64,000 nt of DNA, taken from positions 1-64,000 of the forward strand of contig CALKHN010000002.1 of the NCBI GenBank assembly GCA_937991535.1, in the 5' to 3' direction. Position numbers and translations under genes: made by a program. Below the pieces are notes generated by a model, which was not told where the DNA came from, did not search any database, and saw nothing but the letters and a program-made list of their open reading frames with translations. Source of the DNA: an uncultured Sphingobacteriales bacterium (GTDB lineage: Bacteria > Bacteroidota > Bacteroidia > Chitinophagales > Chitinophagaceae). How positions within the stretch are numbered: the first letter of the stretch is position 1; every line of letters begins with the position of its first letter. Shown piece after piece: positions 25,934 through 35,153 of the stretch.

Positions 25934-26371
25934 CTAACAATCTGCAGCAAAGTTATCTTTAGCCCTTTCCCCAAGCAACGCTACCAGTTTATCATTTTGC
26001 TGCTGCAAATATTCTATCTGTTGTTTCAGGTTTTTTATTTCTTCTTTTTTTGCATAAATTATTTCATCAATACCCCTGTCATTGTGCTGGTGGTTGATGT
26101 AGCCGCTTGTACCGGCGCTACCGCTGGTAATGGTGCAATTGCTGTATAGCACTTCTGCCTGCAGGTAATGCGGTGTATCGTCAATAAGAAAAAACTCCAT
26201 AGGAGCCTGGTAAAGGTCAGACAGCTTTTGCGCTAGCACACCATTTAGTTTAGTTTTTCCCATTTCCAGATCAGTATAGGATTTTACTGATAAGTTAAGT
26301 TCCTTCGATACATCATCTATAGTCCAATTTCGATATTCTCTGAATACTTTAAGTTTAATAGGTAAATTCAT
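25934..26371 (-). CDS. XRE-family regulator with coiled-coil tail
   Basis: 145 residues. HTH at about 5-65: LKVFREYRNWTIDDVSKELN and LSVKSYTDLEMGKTKLNG. Then a linker (TITSGSAGTSGYINHQHNDR) and a coiled coil (KNLKQQIEYLQQQNDKLVAL). It shares layout with the protein at 24052-24462. It lies 38 bases downstream of the double-HTH gene in the same direction and could be co-transcribed with it. Confidence 0.83.
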   Translation of the reverse strand: MNLPIKLKVFREYRNWTIDDVSKELNLSVKSYTDLEMGKTKLNGVLAQKLSDLYQAPMEFFLIDDTPHYLQAEVLYSNCTITSGSAGTSGYINHQHNDRGIDEIIYAKKEEIKNLKQQIEYLQQQNDKLVALLGERAKDNFAADC

Positions 26372-26409
26372 ATTCTCTTTTGATTCGTTGAAACTTTCTC
26401 TCTGTTATT

Positions 26410-26949
26410 TTAGAATTGAATTTTCCCTTTAAATGCTTTATTGCTGGGCATTGTACCATTGTAGTTCAACAAGTCAATTATTTCAACTTCTAATCCAATG
26501 GCTATCTTTAGAAGTGTCATCAATACCATGTTCTCCTCACCGTTTACATACAAGCTGATATCGCTATTCGCTATTTTGGATAGAACTCCTAATTCTTCTT
26601 GATCAATCCCCCGATGCTTGCATAATTGTAAAATTCTCTGCCCCACCTTTTTCTTTTCTAAAGCAAGGCGTTTCTCAAAATCTTGATAAACAGTGATACT
26701 GGAAGGCAGGTCTAATTTTGCTTTGTAATCGAATAAACCTACAATCTTTATTCTTAAGCCCATCGCCAATCTAAGAAGTGTTCTAAATTCTGAATTTGAT
26801 TCTCCTTTTTCAACTCGCCGAACCACCCGTAAGCTTAAGCCCGAATTCTCCGCCAATTTTTTTTGTGATAATTGTTTGATTTTCTTCAATTCTGATATTC
26901 TATTGCCTAAAAGTTCCTGTTCAGTCCTTAACCGTTTTGCAATATCCAT
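26410..26949 (-). CDS. protein with two XRE helix-turn-helix domains
   Basis: 179 residues built from two related halves. Half one (10-75): RISELKKIKQLSQKKLAENS, LSLRVVRRVEKGESNSEFRT, LLRLAMGLRIKIVGLFDY. Half two (95-165): GQRILQLCKHRGIDQEELGV, SDISLYVNGEENMVLMTLLK, IAIGLEVEIIDLLNY. The closing IGLxxxIxxLxxY motif is repeated in each half, pointing to internal duplication. First gene of a probable two-gene operon with the next XRE gene, divergent from the ECF sigma gene at 27086. Confidence 0.8.
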   Translation of the reverse strand: MDIAKRLRTEQELLGNRISELKKIKQLSQKKLAENSGLSLRVVRRVEKGESNSEFRTLLRLAMGLRIKIVGLFDYKAKLDLPSSITVYQDFEKRLALEKKKVGQRILQLCKHRGIDQEELGVLSKIANSDISLYVNGEENMVLMTLLKIAIGLEVEIIDLLNYNGTMPSNKAFKGKIQF

Positions 26950-27026
26950 TTCGATTTTTGCAAACTGTCAGATTCTTATGCCGATTATAAATTAGGTTAT
27001 AAGTCCTCTTTGCCAAAAATTTTTTA

Positions 27027-27034
27027 TACTTTTG
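27027..27034 (+). promoter_or_regulatory. candidate -7 element for ECF sigma gene
   Basis: TACTTTTG matches the Bacteroidota TAnnTTTG -7 box and lies 52 bases before the sigma ATG. The nearest TTTG upstream (27009-27012) is only 14 bases away, shorter than the usual 19-21, so the -33 box is uncertain. Confidence 0.4.
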
Positions 27035-27085
27035 ACTGTATTTCTCAGATTAATACAAAGCGGTCACCGAAAAAGTCTTGTTTAA

Positions 27086-27658
27086 ATGTCTGGAATAGAA
27101 TCAGATAGAATCTTTCCGCTAAATATAGATGGTGGGGTTTGTTCCATACAACCTGTATTTAATCGCTATTACGCCGCACTGTGTTTTTTCGCTGAGAAGT
27201 TGATTGTTGATAGAGCAGCCGCAGAAGATATTGTAGAAACCCTGTTTATTAAACTATGGGAGAAAGAACCGGATTTCAATCTGCATAAAAACGTAAAAGC
27301 AGCATTATATATCGGTGTTAAAAACGCCTGCCTGGATTATATTAAAAAACGGAAAAACAACCGCATAAACCAGAATGATTTTTCTTACTTATTGAAGCAG
27401 GAATCCGAAGATTTTATATTAAACGAAATTATCCGTGCAGAAGTGTTGCGGGAGGTATATACGGAAATGCAGAAACTGCCACCGGAATGCCGCAAAGTAA
27501 TGCAGTTGTATTACAACCATGGGCTTGATCATAAGAGCATATCTGCCAAACTGGGCGTTACCGTTAGCACCGTAAAAAACCAAAAAGCCCGTGGCTTAAA
27601 AATTTTAAAAAAGAAACTGGGTACATCATTCCTTTATTTTCTGGTGCTGTTTGGATGA
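27086..27658 (+). CDS. ECF RNA polymerase sigma factor (SusCD-linked)
   Basis: 190 residues. Region 2 appears as AAEDIVETLFIKLWEKEPDF with ALYIGVKNACLDYIKKRK; region 4 as LPPECRKVMQLYYNHGLDHK followed by the HTH SISAKLGVTVSTVKNQKARG. This is the sigma-70 family paired with FecR-type anti-sigma factors and TonB transducers: a signal at the outer membrane receptor frees the sigma to switch on the uptake genes. The FecR, SusC and SusD genes follow in the same direction. Confidence 0.93.
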   Translation: MSGIESDRIFPLNIDGGVCSIQPVFNRYYAALCFFAEKLIVDRAAAEDIVETLFIKLWEKEPDFNLHKNVKAALYIGVKNACLDYIKKRKNNRINQNDFSYLLKQESEDFILNEIIRAEVLREVYTEMQKLPPECRKVMQLYYNHGLDHKSISAKLGVTVSTVKNQKARGLKILKKKLGTSFLYFLVLFG

Positions 27659-27712
27659 TTGCCTCTATTTTAATTGTGCAATAAAGTTTTGTTTTCATAG
27701 CATAAGGTTAGT

Positions 27713-27740
27713 CCCGGGTAGTCTTGCCCGGGATTTTTTT
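27713..27740 (+). terminator. terminator between sigma and FecR genes
   Basis: CCCGGG (27713-27718), an 8-base loop, CCCGGG (27727-27732), A, then seven T. It separates the sigma gene from the FecR gene, so the two are either transcribed separately or joined by readthrough. Almost the same sequence stands at 19221-19250. Confidence 0.8.
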
Positions 27741-27835
27741 GGCTGCCATTTAGGCCAATGCGGCAACAAATCGTTTTCATATCATACACCGCTATTTTTT
27801 CATTACAGGAAGAGGAAACTAATACCGGGCAAAAA

Positions 27836-29041
27836 ATGAATAAAACAAACACGGGCAAAAGCTTTCGTGCAGCTTATCTTATTAACAGGTACCTGCAGGG
27901 GAATATAACAGCACCGGAAACCGAAGAATTGGAAACATGGTTAAATAGTAGTGAGCAAAACAGGCAACTGTTTGAAGACCTGCGTTCGGCCGAAGCAGTG
28001 GAAGCCCAGTTGCAGCAGTTTAAAAATACGGATAGCGAGGAAGGCTGGCAGCGATTGCAGCACAAAATAAACCGCCGGAATAATAGTCAGCAAGCAAAAA
28101 AGAACTGGCAAATATGGTGGCGTTCAGTAGCGGCTTTGCTGGTGTTGTCAATTATTGCGTGGCAGGTATTAAACTATGTAGTTAAAAAAACGGAGGATAA
28201 AGTAATCCTTACCAGCCAATACGGTGACGATGTGTTGCCGGGTACTAAAAGGGCAGAATTAATATTGAGCAACGGAACTACGGTAGCCTTAGACAATAAT
28301 ACAGACAGCTCATTTACAGAAAACGGCAGCGCTGTACAACGCAAAGCCAACGGCGCTATAATATATTCAAACCGGCTAGTGAGTAATGAAGCAGCCTGGA
28401 ATACGATACGTATTCCCAATGGCGGTGAATATATGGTAGTGCTGGAAGATGGCACAAAGGTATGGCTGAATGCTGCATCATCGCTGCGCTATCCTGTTCG
28501 ATTTTCCGGTAATGAAAGACGTGTTGAGCTAATGGGAGGTGAAGCCTATTTTGAAATTGCGAAAAACAAGGAAAAACCATTTATAGTTGTTGCCGCTACA
28601 ATGGAAATACAAGCTGTAGGAACGGCCTTTAATGTGAACAGCTATGCCAATGCAGACGGCTTTACCACCACTACGTTAACGAATGGGTTAGTAAAGATAA
28701 ATGCCCTTGGAAAAACCACCCCGCTCTTACCAGGCGAACAGATGAGCGCAAATCATTTGGTTGTACAAGTAGCCAAGGCTGATACCGGACTGACGACCGC
28801 CTGGAAGAACGGGCTATTTATGTTTAAAAATACAGATCTGCAGGCAGTAATGGAGCAATTAGCAAGGTGGTACGACCTGGAGCTTGTATATGCACCAGGC
28901 TTCAAAAAAAGAAAATTTTTTACCGGAGAAATAAAACGGCAGGTTCAGCTCAGCAAAATTCTGCAAATGATGGAAATGACAGGCATAGCCCGTTTTACTG
29001 TAAGCGGCAACAAAGTAACCATCTTATCCTATAATGATTAA
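27836..29041 (+). CDS. FecR-family anti-sigma factor
   Basis: 401 residues from MNKTNTGKSF; the open frame reaches 27758 but that part has no coding features and overlaps the terminator tail. An N-terminal cytoplasmic helix bundle (FRAAYLINRYLQGNITAPET) binds the sigma factor. One transmembrane helix follows (SVAALLVLSIIAWQVLNYVV), then the periplasmic FecR domain with RIPNGGEYMVVLEDGTKVWL and NAASSLRYPVRF, GEAYFEIAK. The C-terminal DUF4974 domain includes LEQLARWYDLELVY-like sequence. It relays the occupancy of the SusC receptor to the sigma. Confidence 0.92.
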   Translation: MNKTNTGKSFRAAYLINRYLQGNITAPETEELETWLNSSEQNRQLFEDLRSAEAVEAQLQQFKNTDSEEGWQRLQHKINRRNNSQQAKKNWQIWWRSVAALLVLSIIAWQVLNYVVKKTEDKVILTSQYGDDVLPGTKRAELILSNGTTVALDNNTDSSFTENGSAVQRKANGAIIYSNRLVSNEAAWNTIRIPNGGEYMVVLEDGTKVWLNAASSLRYPVRFSGNERRVELMGGEAYFEIAKNKEKPFIVVAATMEIQAVGTAFNVNSYANADGFTTTTLTNGLVKINALGKTTPLLPGEQMSANHLVVQVAKADTGLTTAWKNGLFMFKNTDLQAVMEQLARWYDLELVYAPGFKKRKFFTGEIKRQVQLSKILQMMEMTGIARFTVSGNKVTILSYND

Positions 29042-29083
29042 GTAGCCATATCGCTCTAAACTAAAACTAAAAATACAACACTT

Positions 29084-32000
29084 ATGAATTTGTCAGCAAT
29101 GCTTAGCGGCAGGGTAGGAGTACTGTGTGTCGCTATGAGAAAGAAACCGGCGAAACTGCTGTTTTGTATTTCGCTTGCAATCATGCCCCTGTTGCTTTTT
29201 GGATTTTCCCAACCAGATTCAGTACTTATTACCCTGGAACTCAAAAAGGCGCCCATTGAAAAAGCCTTTGAAGCCATAAAAAAACAGAGCGCCTTCAGAG
29301 TAATCTACGATAACGATCTGGTTAAAACAGCTAATCCTGTTAGCCTTACCGCAAATAAATTGCCGGTGAGGCAATTGCTGGACATGCTTTTTAAAAACCA
29401 GCCTTTTTCTTACAATATTGTTGACGAAACGATCATTGTTATTCCTTTGAAAAAAATGATAGCTACTAAAAGCAGTCCTATCTCAAAGGCTGACACAATA
29501 ATCAGTGGTGTTATTACAGCATCAGATACAAAGCGGCCTCTCGCCGGCGCAACCCTAACAATTGAAGAAAGCAATGTAATCGCCACCACCGATAATGAGG
29601 GCAGGTATAGTTTGGAGATACCGCCTTCCGGAGCCACTGTAGTTATAAGTTTTGTAGGATATCAAACAAGAGTTTTTAAAATTGCTTCCAATGGCTACAT
29701 ACCTTTAAGGATAACGCTTGAACGGGTTGACAAAGAAATGGAACAGGTAACTGTTGTAAGTACCGGGTACCAGTCATTGCCAAAAGAAAGAGCTACCGGT
29801 TCGTTTATAAAAGTGAACAACGATATGCTGAATCAGCAAACCGGTCCATTCATTTTAGATCGTTTAAGAGGTGTAGCAAGCGGAATGTTGTTTGAAAATA
29901 AACAGGACGGCCCCGGTTATATGATACGGGGGTTAAGTACGATTCAGGGACCAAAAAATCCATTAATTATAGTAGATAACTTTCCCTACGAAGGGAATAT
30001 CAATAATATTAATCCTAACGATGTGGAAGATATCACCATATTAAAAGACGCCGCCGCAGCTTCAATATGGGGTGCAAGGGCAGGTAATGGTGTAATTGTG
30101 ATCACAACAAAAAAGGGGCAGTTTAATCAGCCGGCCCGGTTAACGTTCAACTCCAATTTGATTGTTACACAAAAACCGGATTTATTGATGCTGCCACAAA
30201 TATCTTCAGAAGACTATATTGATTTGGAAAAATTTCTGTTTAGCAAGGGTTATTATGATGCTTTATTAAATAATCCTAATTATCCTGCAGTTACTCCCGC
30301 CGTGGAAATCCTTAACAGCCAAAGAAATGGTGCGATTACCGAGGCGGAAGCAAATACCCAATTACAACAATTAAAAGCAGTTGATACCCGGAGAGACTAT
30401 GATAAGTATGTTTACCAGCAGGCCATCTACCAGCAATATGCGTTAAACATTACAGGAGGAAGCAGTACGCTGGGATACTTAATATCCGGTGGATATGACA
30501 GGAACATTAGTGAATTAGATGCAAAATATAACAGGTTAAGCCTACGTACAGAAAATACATACAAACCCACCAGGAACCTTCAGATCAATGCAGGCATTAC
30601 TTTTACATCAACCAATACAAAAAATGGAAAATCTGCTTACCAGGATTTGCTGGTTGCCGGCCGCAAAGTTCCATATATAAGTCTTGCAGATGTACAGGGA
30701 AATGCATTGCCTGTAGCGCAGCAGTTCCGTGAAGGATATACGGATACCGCAGGTGGCGGTTACCTGCTCAACTGGAAATACTATCCATTGGATGACTATA
30801 AATACCTGGATAGGCGAACTACAATGCAGTCGCTAATTGGCAGATTGGCTTTACAATATGAGATTATTAAAGGACTAACAATTGATCTCAAATACCAATA
30901 CGAGAGACAACAGTCAATTACAAAAAACATCCAGGGTTTGAAGAGTTATGCAACAAGGGACATAATTAATCGATTCACACAGGTTAACTGGGATGAAGGA
31001 ACTGTAAAGAACATAATTCCACCAGGCAGCATACTGGACTATTACTTTGATGCCGTAGTGGCAAATAACACAAGAGGTCAAATTAATTTTTTTAGAACAG
31101 GACATAAACATACTTTATCTGCAATTGCCGGAGGAGAAATAAGACAAATAAATAAAACCGGTAACGCAAATACAGTGTATGGATACAATGATAACATACT
31201 TACTACTGCCAATGTAGACTTTGTGAACTGGTATCCGTCTTATTCTGGTGGTTATTATTCCAATATACCTAACGGACTTTCGCTGAATGATCAACTAAAC
31301 AGATTTGTATCTGTTTACGGTAATGCAGCATATACCTACAATGAACGCTATACTATTTCTGGTAGTGCACGCAGGGATGCTTCTAACCTGTTTGGGTTAA
31401 AAACAAATGAAAAATGGACGCCTCTATGGTCTGTTGGCACGGGGTGGAATATTTCTAAGGAAGCATTTTATCCGGTAAAATGGCTCCCTTATCTAAAACT
31501 AAGAGTTTCATACGGATATAGTGGAAATGTAGATCAAAGCAAATCGGCAGTAACCACATTGAGATATACAGAAACAGCCGACTATACAAATTTACAGCAA
31601 GCGGGAATTTACCAGTTTGCCAATCCTCTGTTACGATGGGAGAAAGTTGGGTGTTTTAATATTGGTCTCGATTTTAATACAAGCGGTCAACTGCTAACAG
31701 GAAGCATAGAGTTTTATAAAAAAAGAGCCATTGATCTTTTTGGAAGCACTTTAATTGATTACACAGCCGGACTTGCTACGGAAGTTCTCATAAAAAACGT
31801 AGCTAATATGGCAGGCAAGGGTATAGATATAACCCTGCAGACAAAAGAAATTGGAAGAATATTTAAATGGAATGGATTATTGCTTTTAAACTATAATACA
31901 AATAAAACCACACATTATTATCGGTCTGGAAACAGGGCAAGCATTTTTGTAAGTAATGGCAATAGAATTTCTCCATTGGAAGGAAAACCATTGTATGCTG

Positions 32001-32623
32001 TGGTCAGCTATGCTTGGGGAGGTTTGGATCCAACTGATGGTAGTCCGCAGGGGTATTTGGGTAAAGAATTGAGCACGGATTATAATTCCATTACCGGAAC
32101 CGGTACAAAACCGGAAGAATTAATATATAGTGGAACGGCACTACCCAAATATTTTGGTGCATTCATCAACACTTTTTCTTGGAAAGGATTGTCTGTGAAT
32201 GTTAATATCTCTTATAAGCTGGGATATTATTTCAGGGCACAATCTATTGATTACTCCGGTTTGATTTTTAGTGGTACCGGCCATTCGGATTATGCCAATC
32301 GTTGGCAAAATCCAGGCGATGAACAGCATACTACTGTTCCTTCCTTTATTTATCCGGTACCTGCTAATCGTGATGCCTTTTATTTAAATTCTGTAGCAAC
32401 TGCAGAAAGAGCAGATCATATTCGTTTGCAATATATCAATTGTTCGTACTCATTTCCCTGGCTGCATAACAAAATACGAATACTGCAATCTGCTCAATTA
32501 TACGTTAATGCGGCAAACCTGGGTATTCTATGGCGCGCAAATAACAAAGGCATTGATCCGGAATATCAGTCTTCCATACCTTCTCCTAAAACTTTTACTA
32601 TCGGCTTCAAACTTGAGTTTTAA
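29084..32623 (+). CDS. SusC/RagA-family TonB-dependent receptor with STN domain
   Basis: 1179 residues, an outer membrane receptor of the SusC type. After the signal, an N-terminal STN (secretin/TonB short) signalling domain reads LELKKAPIEKAFEAIKKQSA; this class signals to the FecR/sigma pair. Then a carboxypeptidase-like repeat (ISGVITASDTKRPLAGATLT), the plug with GSFIKVNNDMLNQQTG and ILKDAAAASIWGARAGNGVI, and a long beta-barrel ending in FTIGFKLEF. The substrate is unknown; no glycosidase or protease gene adjoins that would point to a polysaccharide or peptide. Start could also be at 29135 (MRKKPAKLL). Confidence 0.93.
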   Translation: MNLSAMLSGRVGVLCVAMRKKPAKLLFCISLAIMPLLLFGFSQPDSVLITLELKKAPIEKAFEAIKKQSAFRVIYDNDLVKTANPVSLTANKLPVRQLLDMLFKNQPFSYNIVDETIIVIPLKKMIATKSSPISKADTIISGVITASDTKRPLAGATLTIEESNVIATTDNEGRYSLEIPPSGATVVISFVGYQTRVFKIASNGYIPLRITLERVDKEMEQVTVVSTGYQSLPKERATGSFIKVNNDMLNQQTGPFILDRLRGVASGMLFENKQDGPGYMIRGLSTIQGPKNPLIIVDNFPYEGNINNINPNDVEDITILKDAAAASIWGARAGNGVIVITTKKGQFNQPARLTFNSNLIVTQKPDLLMLPQISSEDYIDLEKFLFSKGYYDALLNNPNYPAVTPAVEILNSQRNGAITEAEANTQLQQLKAVDTRRDYDKYVYQQAIYQQYALNITGGSSTLGYLISGGYDRNISELDAKYNRLSLRTENTYKPTRNLQINAGITFTSTNTKNGKSAYQDLLVAGRKVPYISLADVQGNALPVAQQFREGYTDTAGGGYLLNWKYYPLDDYKYLDRRTTMQSLIGRLALQYEIIKGLTIDLKYQYERQQSITKNIQGLKSYATRDIINRFTQVNWDEGTVKNIIPPGSILDYYFDAVVANNTRGQINFFRTGHKHTLSAIAGGEIRQINKTGNANTVYGYNDNILTTANVDFVNWYPSYSGGYYSNIPNGLSLNDQLNRFVSVYGNAAYTYNERYTISGSARRDASNLFGLKTNEKWTPLWSVGTGWNISKEAFYPVKWLPYLKLRVSYGYSGNVDQSKSAVTTLRYTETADYTNLQQAGIYQFANPLLRWEKVGCFNIGLDFNTSGQLLTGSIEFYKKRAIDLFGSTLIDYTAGLATEVLIKNVANMAGKGIDITLQTKEIGRIFKWNGLLLLNYNTNKTTHYYRSGNRASIFVSNGNRISPLEGKPLYAVVSYAWGGLDPTDGSPQGYLGKELSTDYNSITGTGTKPEELIYSGTALPKYFGAFINTFSWKGLSVNVNISYKLGYYFRAQSIDYSGLIFSGTGHSDYANRWQNPGDEQHTTVPSFIYPVPANRDAFYLNSVATAERADHIRLQYINCSYSFPWLHNKIRILQSAQLYVNAANLGILWRANNKGIDPEYQSSIPSPKTFTIGFKLEF

Positions 32624-32635
32624 AAAAGAAATTTT

Positions 32636-33991
32636 ATGAAACAAGTATTTCTGATAATTCTACTCTGCACAGCTATAGGAGCATCATCATGTAAAAAATT
32701 CCTTGATGCAAAACCAGATAAAAAACTTGTGATCCCATCTTCCATCGCGGATTTGCAGGCATTGCTGGATGATAATTACAGGATGAACGGTTCCTGTTCC
32801 AATCTTGGAGAAATTGCTGCGGATAATTATTACTTACCCTTTTCTACCTGGCAGTCTTTTGATACATGGGATAGAAACGCCTATATCTGGCTTCCGGAAA
32901 TGTATACCGCTGTTCCCAATGATTGGTCTATTACGTATGATATGATTTATTACGCGAATGTAGTTTTGGAAAATATTGAAAAAGTTCCTCATGGAATTCA
33001 AGAGCTTGACGCGCTGAACAATGCAAAGGGAAGTGCTTTGCTTTTTAGAGCCAAATCATTTTTAGAAGCTGCATTCACATGGTGTAAAGCATATGATAGC
33101 AGCACTGCGATGACCGATCTTGGACTTCCTTTGCGCTTAAGTTCAGACTTCAATCAACCTTCTGTGCGATCAAGCTTACAAAACACCTACGACCAAATTG
33201 TTGGCGACCTTCTTGAGTCTATTAAGATTTTGCCTGTTAAACCGGTAAATGTTATGCGACCATCAAAACCTGCAGCGTATGGCTTATTGGCAAGGGTCTA
33301 TCTATCAATGGGTGAATTTTACAAATCGTTGTTATATTCGGATTCCTGTCTACAGCTATTTAACACCTTACTTGATTACAATACACTCGATAGCAATAGC
33401 GGTTATCCAATTTCGAGATTCAAGGAAGAAGATATCATGCATAGCAGAATGCCAAATCTTCATTTAAACTTGGCAAATAGTTATGCATTGGTAGACACAG
33501 TATTATATAAATCATATGCTGAAAATGACCTGAGAAAAACTATTTTTTTCCGAAGTAATGGAGATGGCACATTCCGTTTTAAAGGAAGCTACGATGGCAC
33601 ATCTAACCTATTCAACGGCGTCGCTTCTGATGAGATGTATCTTATACGAGCCGAATGTCTTGCGAGAGCAGGAAAACTTCCAGAAGCTTTGACAGATCTA
33701 AATACTCTTTTGAAAAACCGGTTGATGAGCGGAACATTTATTCCGGTTAGTGCCGATAGTCGGGAAGAAACAATTGAACTGATACTAAATGAAAGAAGAA
33801 AAGAATTAATATTCAGAAATTTGAGATGGATGGATCTGAAACGATTAAATAAGGAAGGTGCCAACATTACAGTGACCAGAATACTTGACAATGTCAAGCA
33901 TGTCTTAACACCTAATGATAACAGGTACGCATTGCCATTACCCCCCGATGTAATAAACTTATCTGGCATGCAACAAAATCCCGGAAATTAG
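32636..33991 (+). CDS. SusD/RagB-family outer membrane lipoprotein
   Basis: 451 residues, with a lipoprotein signal ending GASSC at Cys19. SusD features: KKFLDAKPDKKLVIPSSIAD, the helical TPR-like middle (ALLFRAKSFLEAAFTWCKAY, KPAAYGLLARVYLSMGEFYK), EMYLIRAECLARAGKLPEAL, and the closing ERRKELIFRNLRWMDLKRLN. It starts 12 bases after the SusC gene and caps the receptor to capture substrate at the cell surface. Both genes end at the hairpin at 34013-34037. Confidence 0.93.
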   Translation: MKQVFLIILLCTAIGASSCKKFLDAKPDKKLVIPSSIADLQALLDDNYRMNGSCSNLGEIAADNYYLPFSTWQSFDTWDRNAYIWLPEMYTAVPNDWSITYDMIYYANVVLENIEKVPHGIQELDALNNAKGSALLFRAKSFLEAAFTWCKAYDSSTAMTDLGLPLRLSSDFNQPSVRSSLQNTYDQIVGDLLESIKILPVKPVNVMRPSKPAAYGLLARVYLSMGEFYKSLLYSDSCLQLFNTLLDYNTLDSNSGYPISRFKEEDIMHSRMPNLHLNLANSYALVDTVLYKSYAENDLRKTIFFRSNGDGTFRFKGSYDGTSNLFNGVASDEMYLIRAECLARAGKLPEALTDLNTLLKNRLMSGTFIPVSADSREETIELILNERRKELIFRNLRWMDLKRLNKEGANITVTRILDNVKHVLTPNDNRYALPLPPDVINLSGMQQNPGN

Positions 33992-34012
33992 AGCGATTAA
34001 TCTCAATAGGAG

Positions 34013-34037
34013 TAAGGATAGCGTTGAGCTATCCTTA
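34013..34037. terminator. bidirectional hairpin between convergent genes
   Basis: A perfect 10-bp stem TAAGGATAGC / GCTATCCTTA with a 5-base loop (GTTGA), placed 21 bases after the SusD stop and 22 bases from the stop of the minus-strand gene. The T-run is weak, but position and stem suggest termination for both sides. Confidence 0.65.
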
Positions 34038-34059
34038 CCAAGTTAAAGTAATAGATAAA

Positions 34060-34425
34060 TTAAGGATTTGCTCTTAAAAAACGTTGTGTTACCCAAGTAC
34101 CATCCTGGTCAGGCAAACCATCATTATTCCCATCAATTAACTGCTGCGGATGACTGGGATTTCCTGCATCAGGAACAGCCTTTATTTTACAAATAGTTGC
34201 GCTGCCACTACAACTTAATGAATCGTAAGTTGCCTGGCTAATTTCCGTATAGGCTGTTTTGACCATGGGCGTTGACAGGGTTGTTAGCTGATACAATTTC
34301 GTGACAAAATTCTTTTTTTCGGGAACTTTATTCTCCGCTTTTTTAAACGCGCTTGTTCCAAAAATAAATACTACGACTGCAAGCGCAACAAATAGTGGAA
34401 TTATTATCCTGGTTTTCATAACCAA
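34060..34425 (-). CDS. small secreted protein, DUF6520-like
   Basis: 121 residues. A hydrophobic N-terminus (RIIIPLFVALAVVVFIFGTSAF) serves as signal or anchor. The rest is polar, with a Cys pair SLSCSGSATICKI and a Pro/Asn/Asp-rich end (DGNNDGLPDQDGTWVTQRFL). Length, signal and C-terminal Cys pair resemble DUF6520 proteins, which often follow MauE/DoxX-like membrane genes, as in the pair at 56140-57006. Initiation may be at 34419 (MKTRII). Function unknown. Confidence 0.55.
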   Translation of the reverse strand: MVMKTRIIIPLFVALAVVVFIFGTSAFKKAENKVPEKKNFVTKLYQLTTLSTPMVKTAYTEISQATYDSLSCSGSATICKIKAVPDAGNPSHPQQLIDGNNDGLPDQDGTWVTQRFLRANP

Positions 34426-35153
34426 TTATTTAATTGTAAATGAATAGTGCCGGCTTTTATGCCTCATGGCAATGGCAGCCAGCATTCCCCGTATTACGGC
34501 GGAATATACCATAATGGAAATAATAACGCCTGTCTGGTTTTCGGGATACAGTATGATCCTTTGCGTCCATATTCCGTACTATTATCACGGAGGCGGTTGG
34601 GCATATAAGTGCCAGGGATACAAGTTGTACACTGAAAAGCGATCCTTCCAATTTAACCAGGTACGATTTTATCACTTGTACTAAATGATAAGCGGTGATC
34701 CTGTCCACATTCCCCCGCGTTGAGATCGCAGGCAGGACAATTGTTGCAACAATATCTTAGTGCGCATTCATCGCAATGTTCTTAAAATAAACAGCATCAG
34801 GCTATTTTACCAATGCTGTTTGATATATTATCAGTAGCTCATTCTCGCATAAGCTCTGTATCCGTTCACGTTGATCATGGTATGGACTTAAAAGTATATC
34901 GGCTGATAGGAATGCAGACCACTACCCTATCAGTGAGCAAGTTTTATCCGAGACGCTCTACAATACGATAAAGGATGCCCTTCATTCAGCTATTATTTTT
35001 CACTACAATTTCCACTGTAAAGTTTATGCTATTTATTTAAATATCCCTTACCAGTTTGGGACATTTCTTCTGGCCAGTTTAGAACATTGTAAGTGTGTTT
35101 AAGGGATATCTGTATTTTCCTACACCAATAGGGGTAGAATCTTAAGTATGGCT
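34426..35153. other. stretch without a clear gene
   Basis: Two overlapping frames at 34457-34708 (one minus, one plus) have no convincing features. Another minus-strand frame reads TQRIILYPENQTGVIISIMV then YSAVIRGMLAAIAMRHKS, which resembles the end of a small membrane protein such as a MauE relative, suggesting a decayed gene upstream of the DUF6520-like gene. A GGACAATTGTTGCAAC motif stands at 34735-34750. From 34760 to 35153 I see nothing. Confidence 0.4.
34735..34750. promoter_or_regulatory. GGACAA-GTTGCAAC motif, copy 2
   Basis: GGACAATTGTTGCAAC, containing the palindromes CAATTG and GTTGCAAC. It lies upstream of the DUF6520-like locus on the minus strand, as copy 3 (56096-56110) lies upstream of the MauE-DUF6520 pair. 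Confidence 0.3.

Noticed and set aside
34457..34708. Overlapping frames on both strands upstream of the DUF6520-like gene
   Set aside because: Neither frame has a convincing start or composition; a third frame looks like a decayed membrane protein, so the region is described as a possible remnant only.
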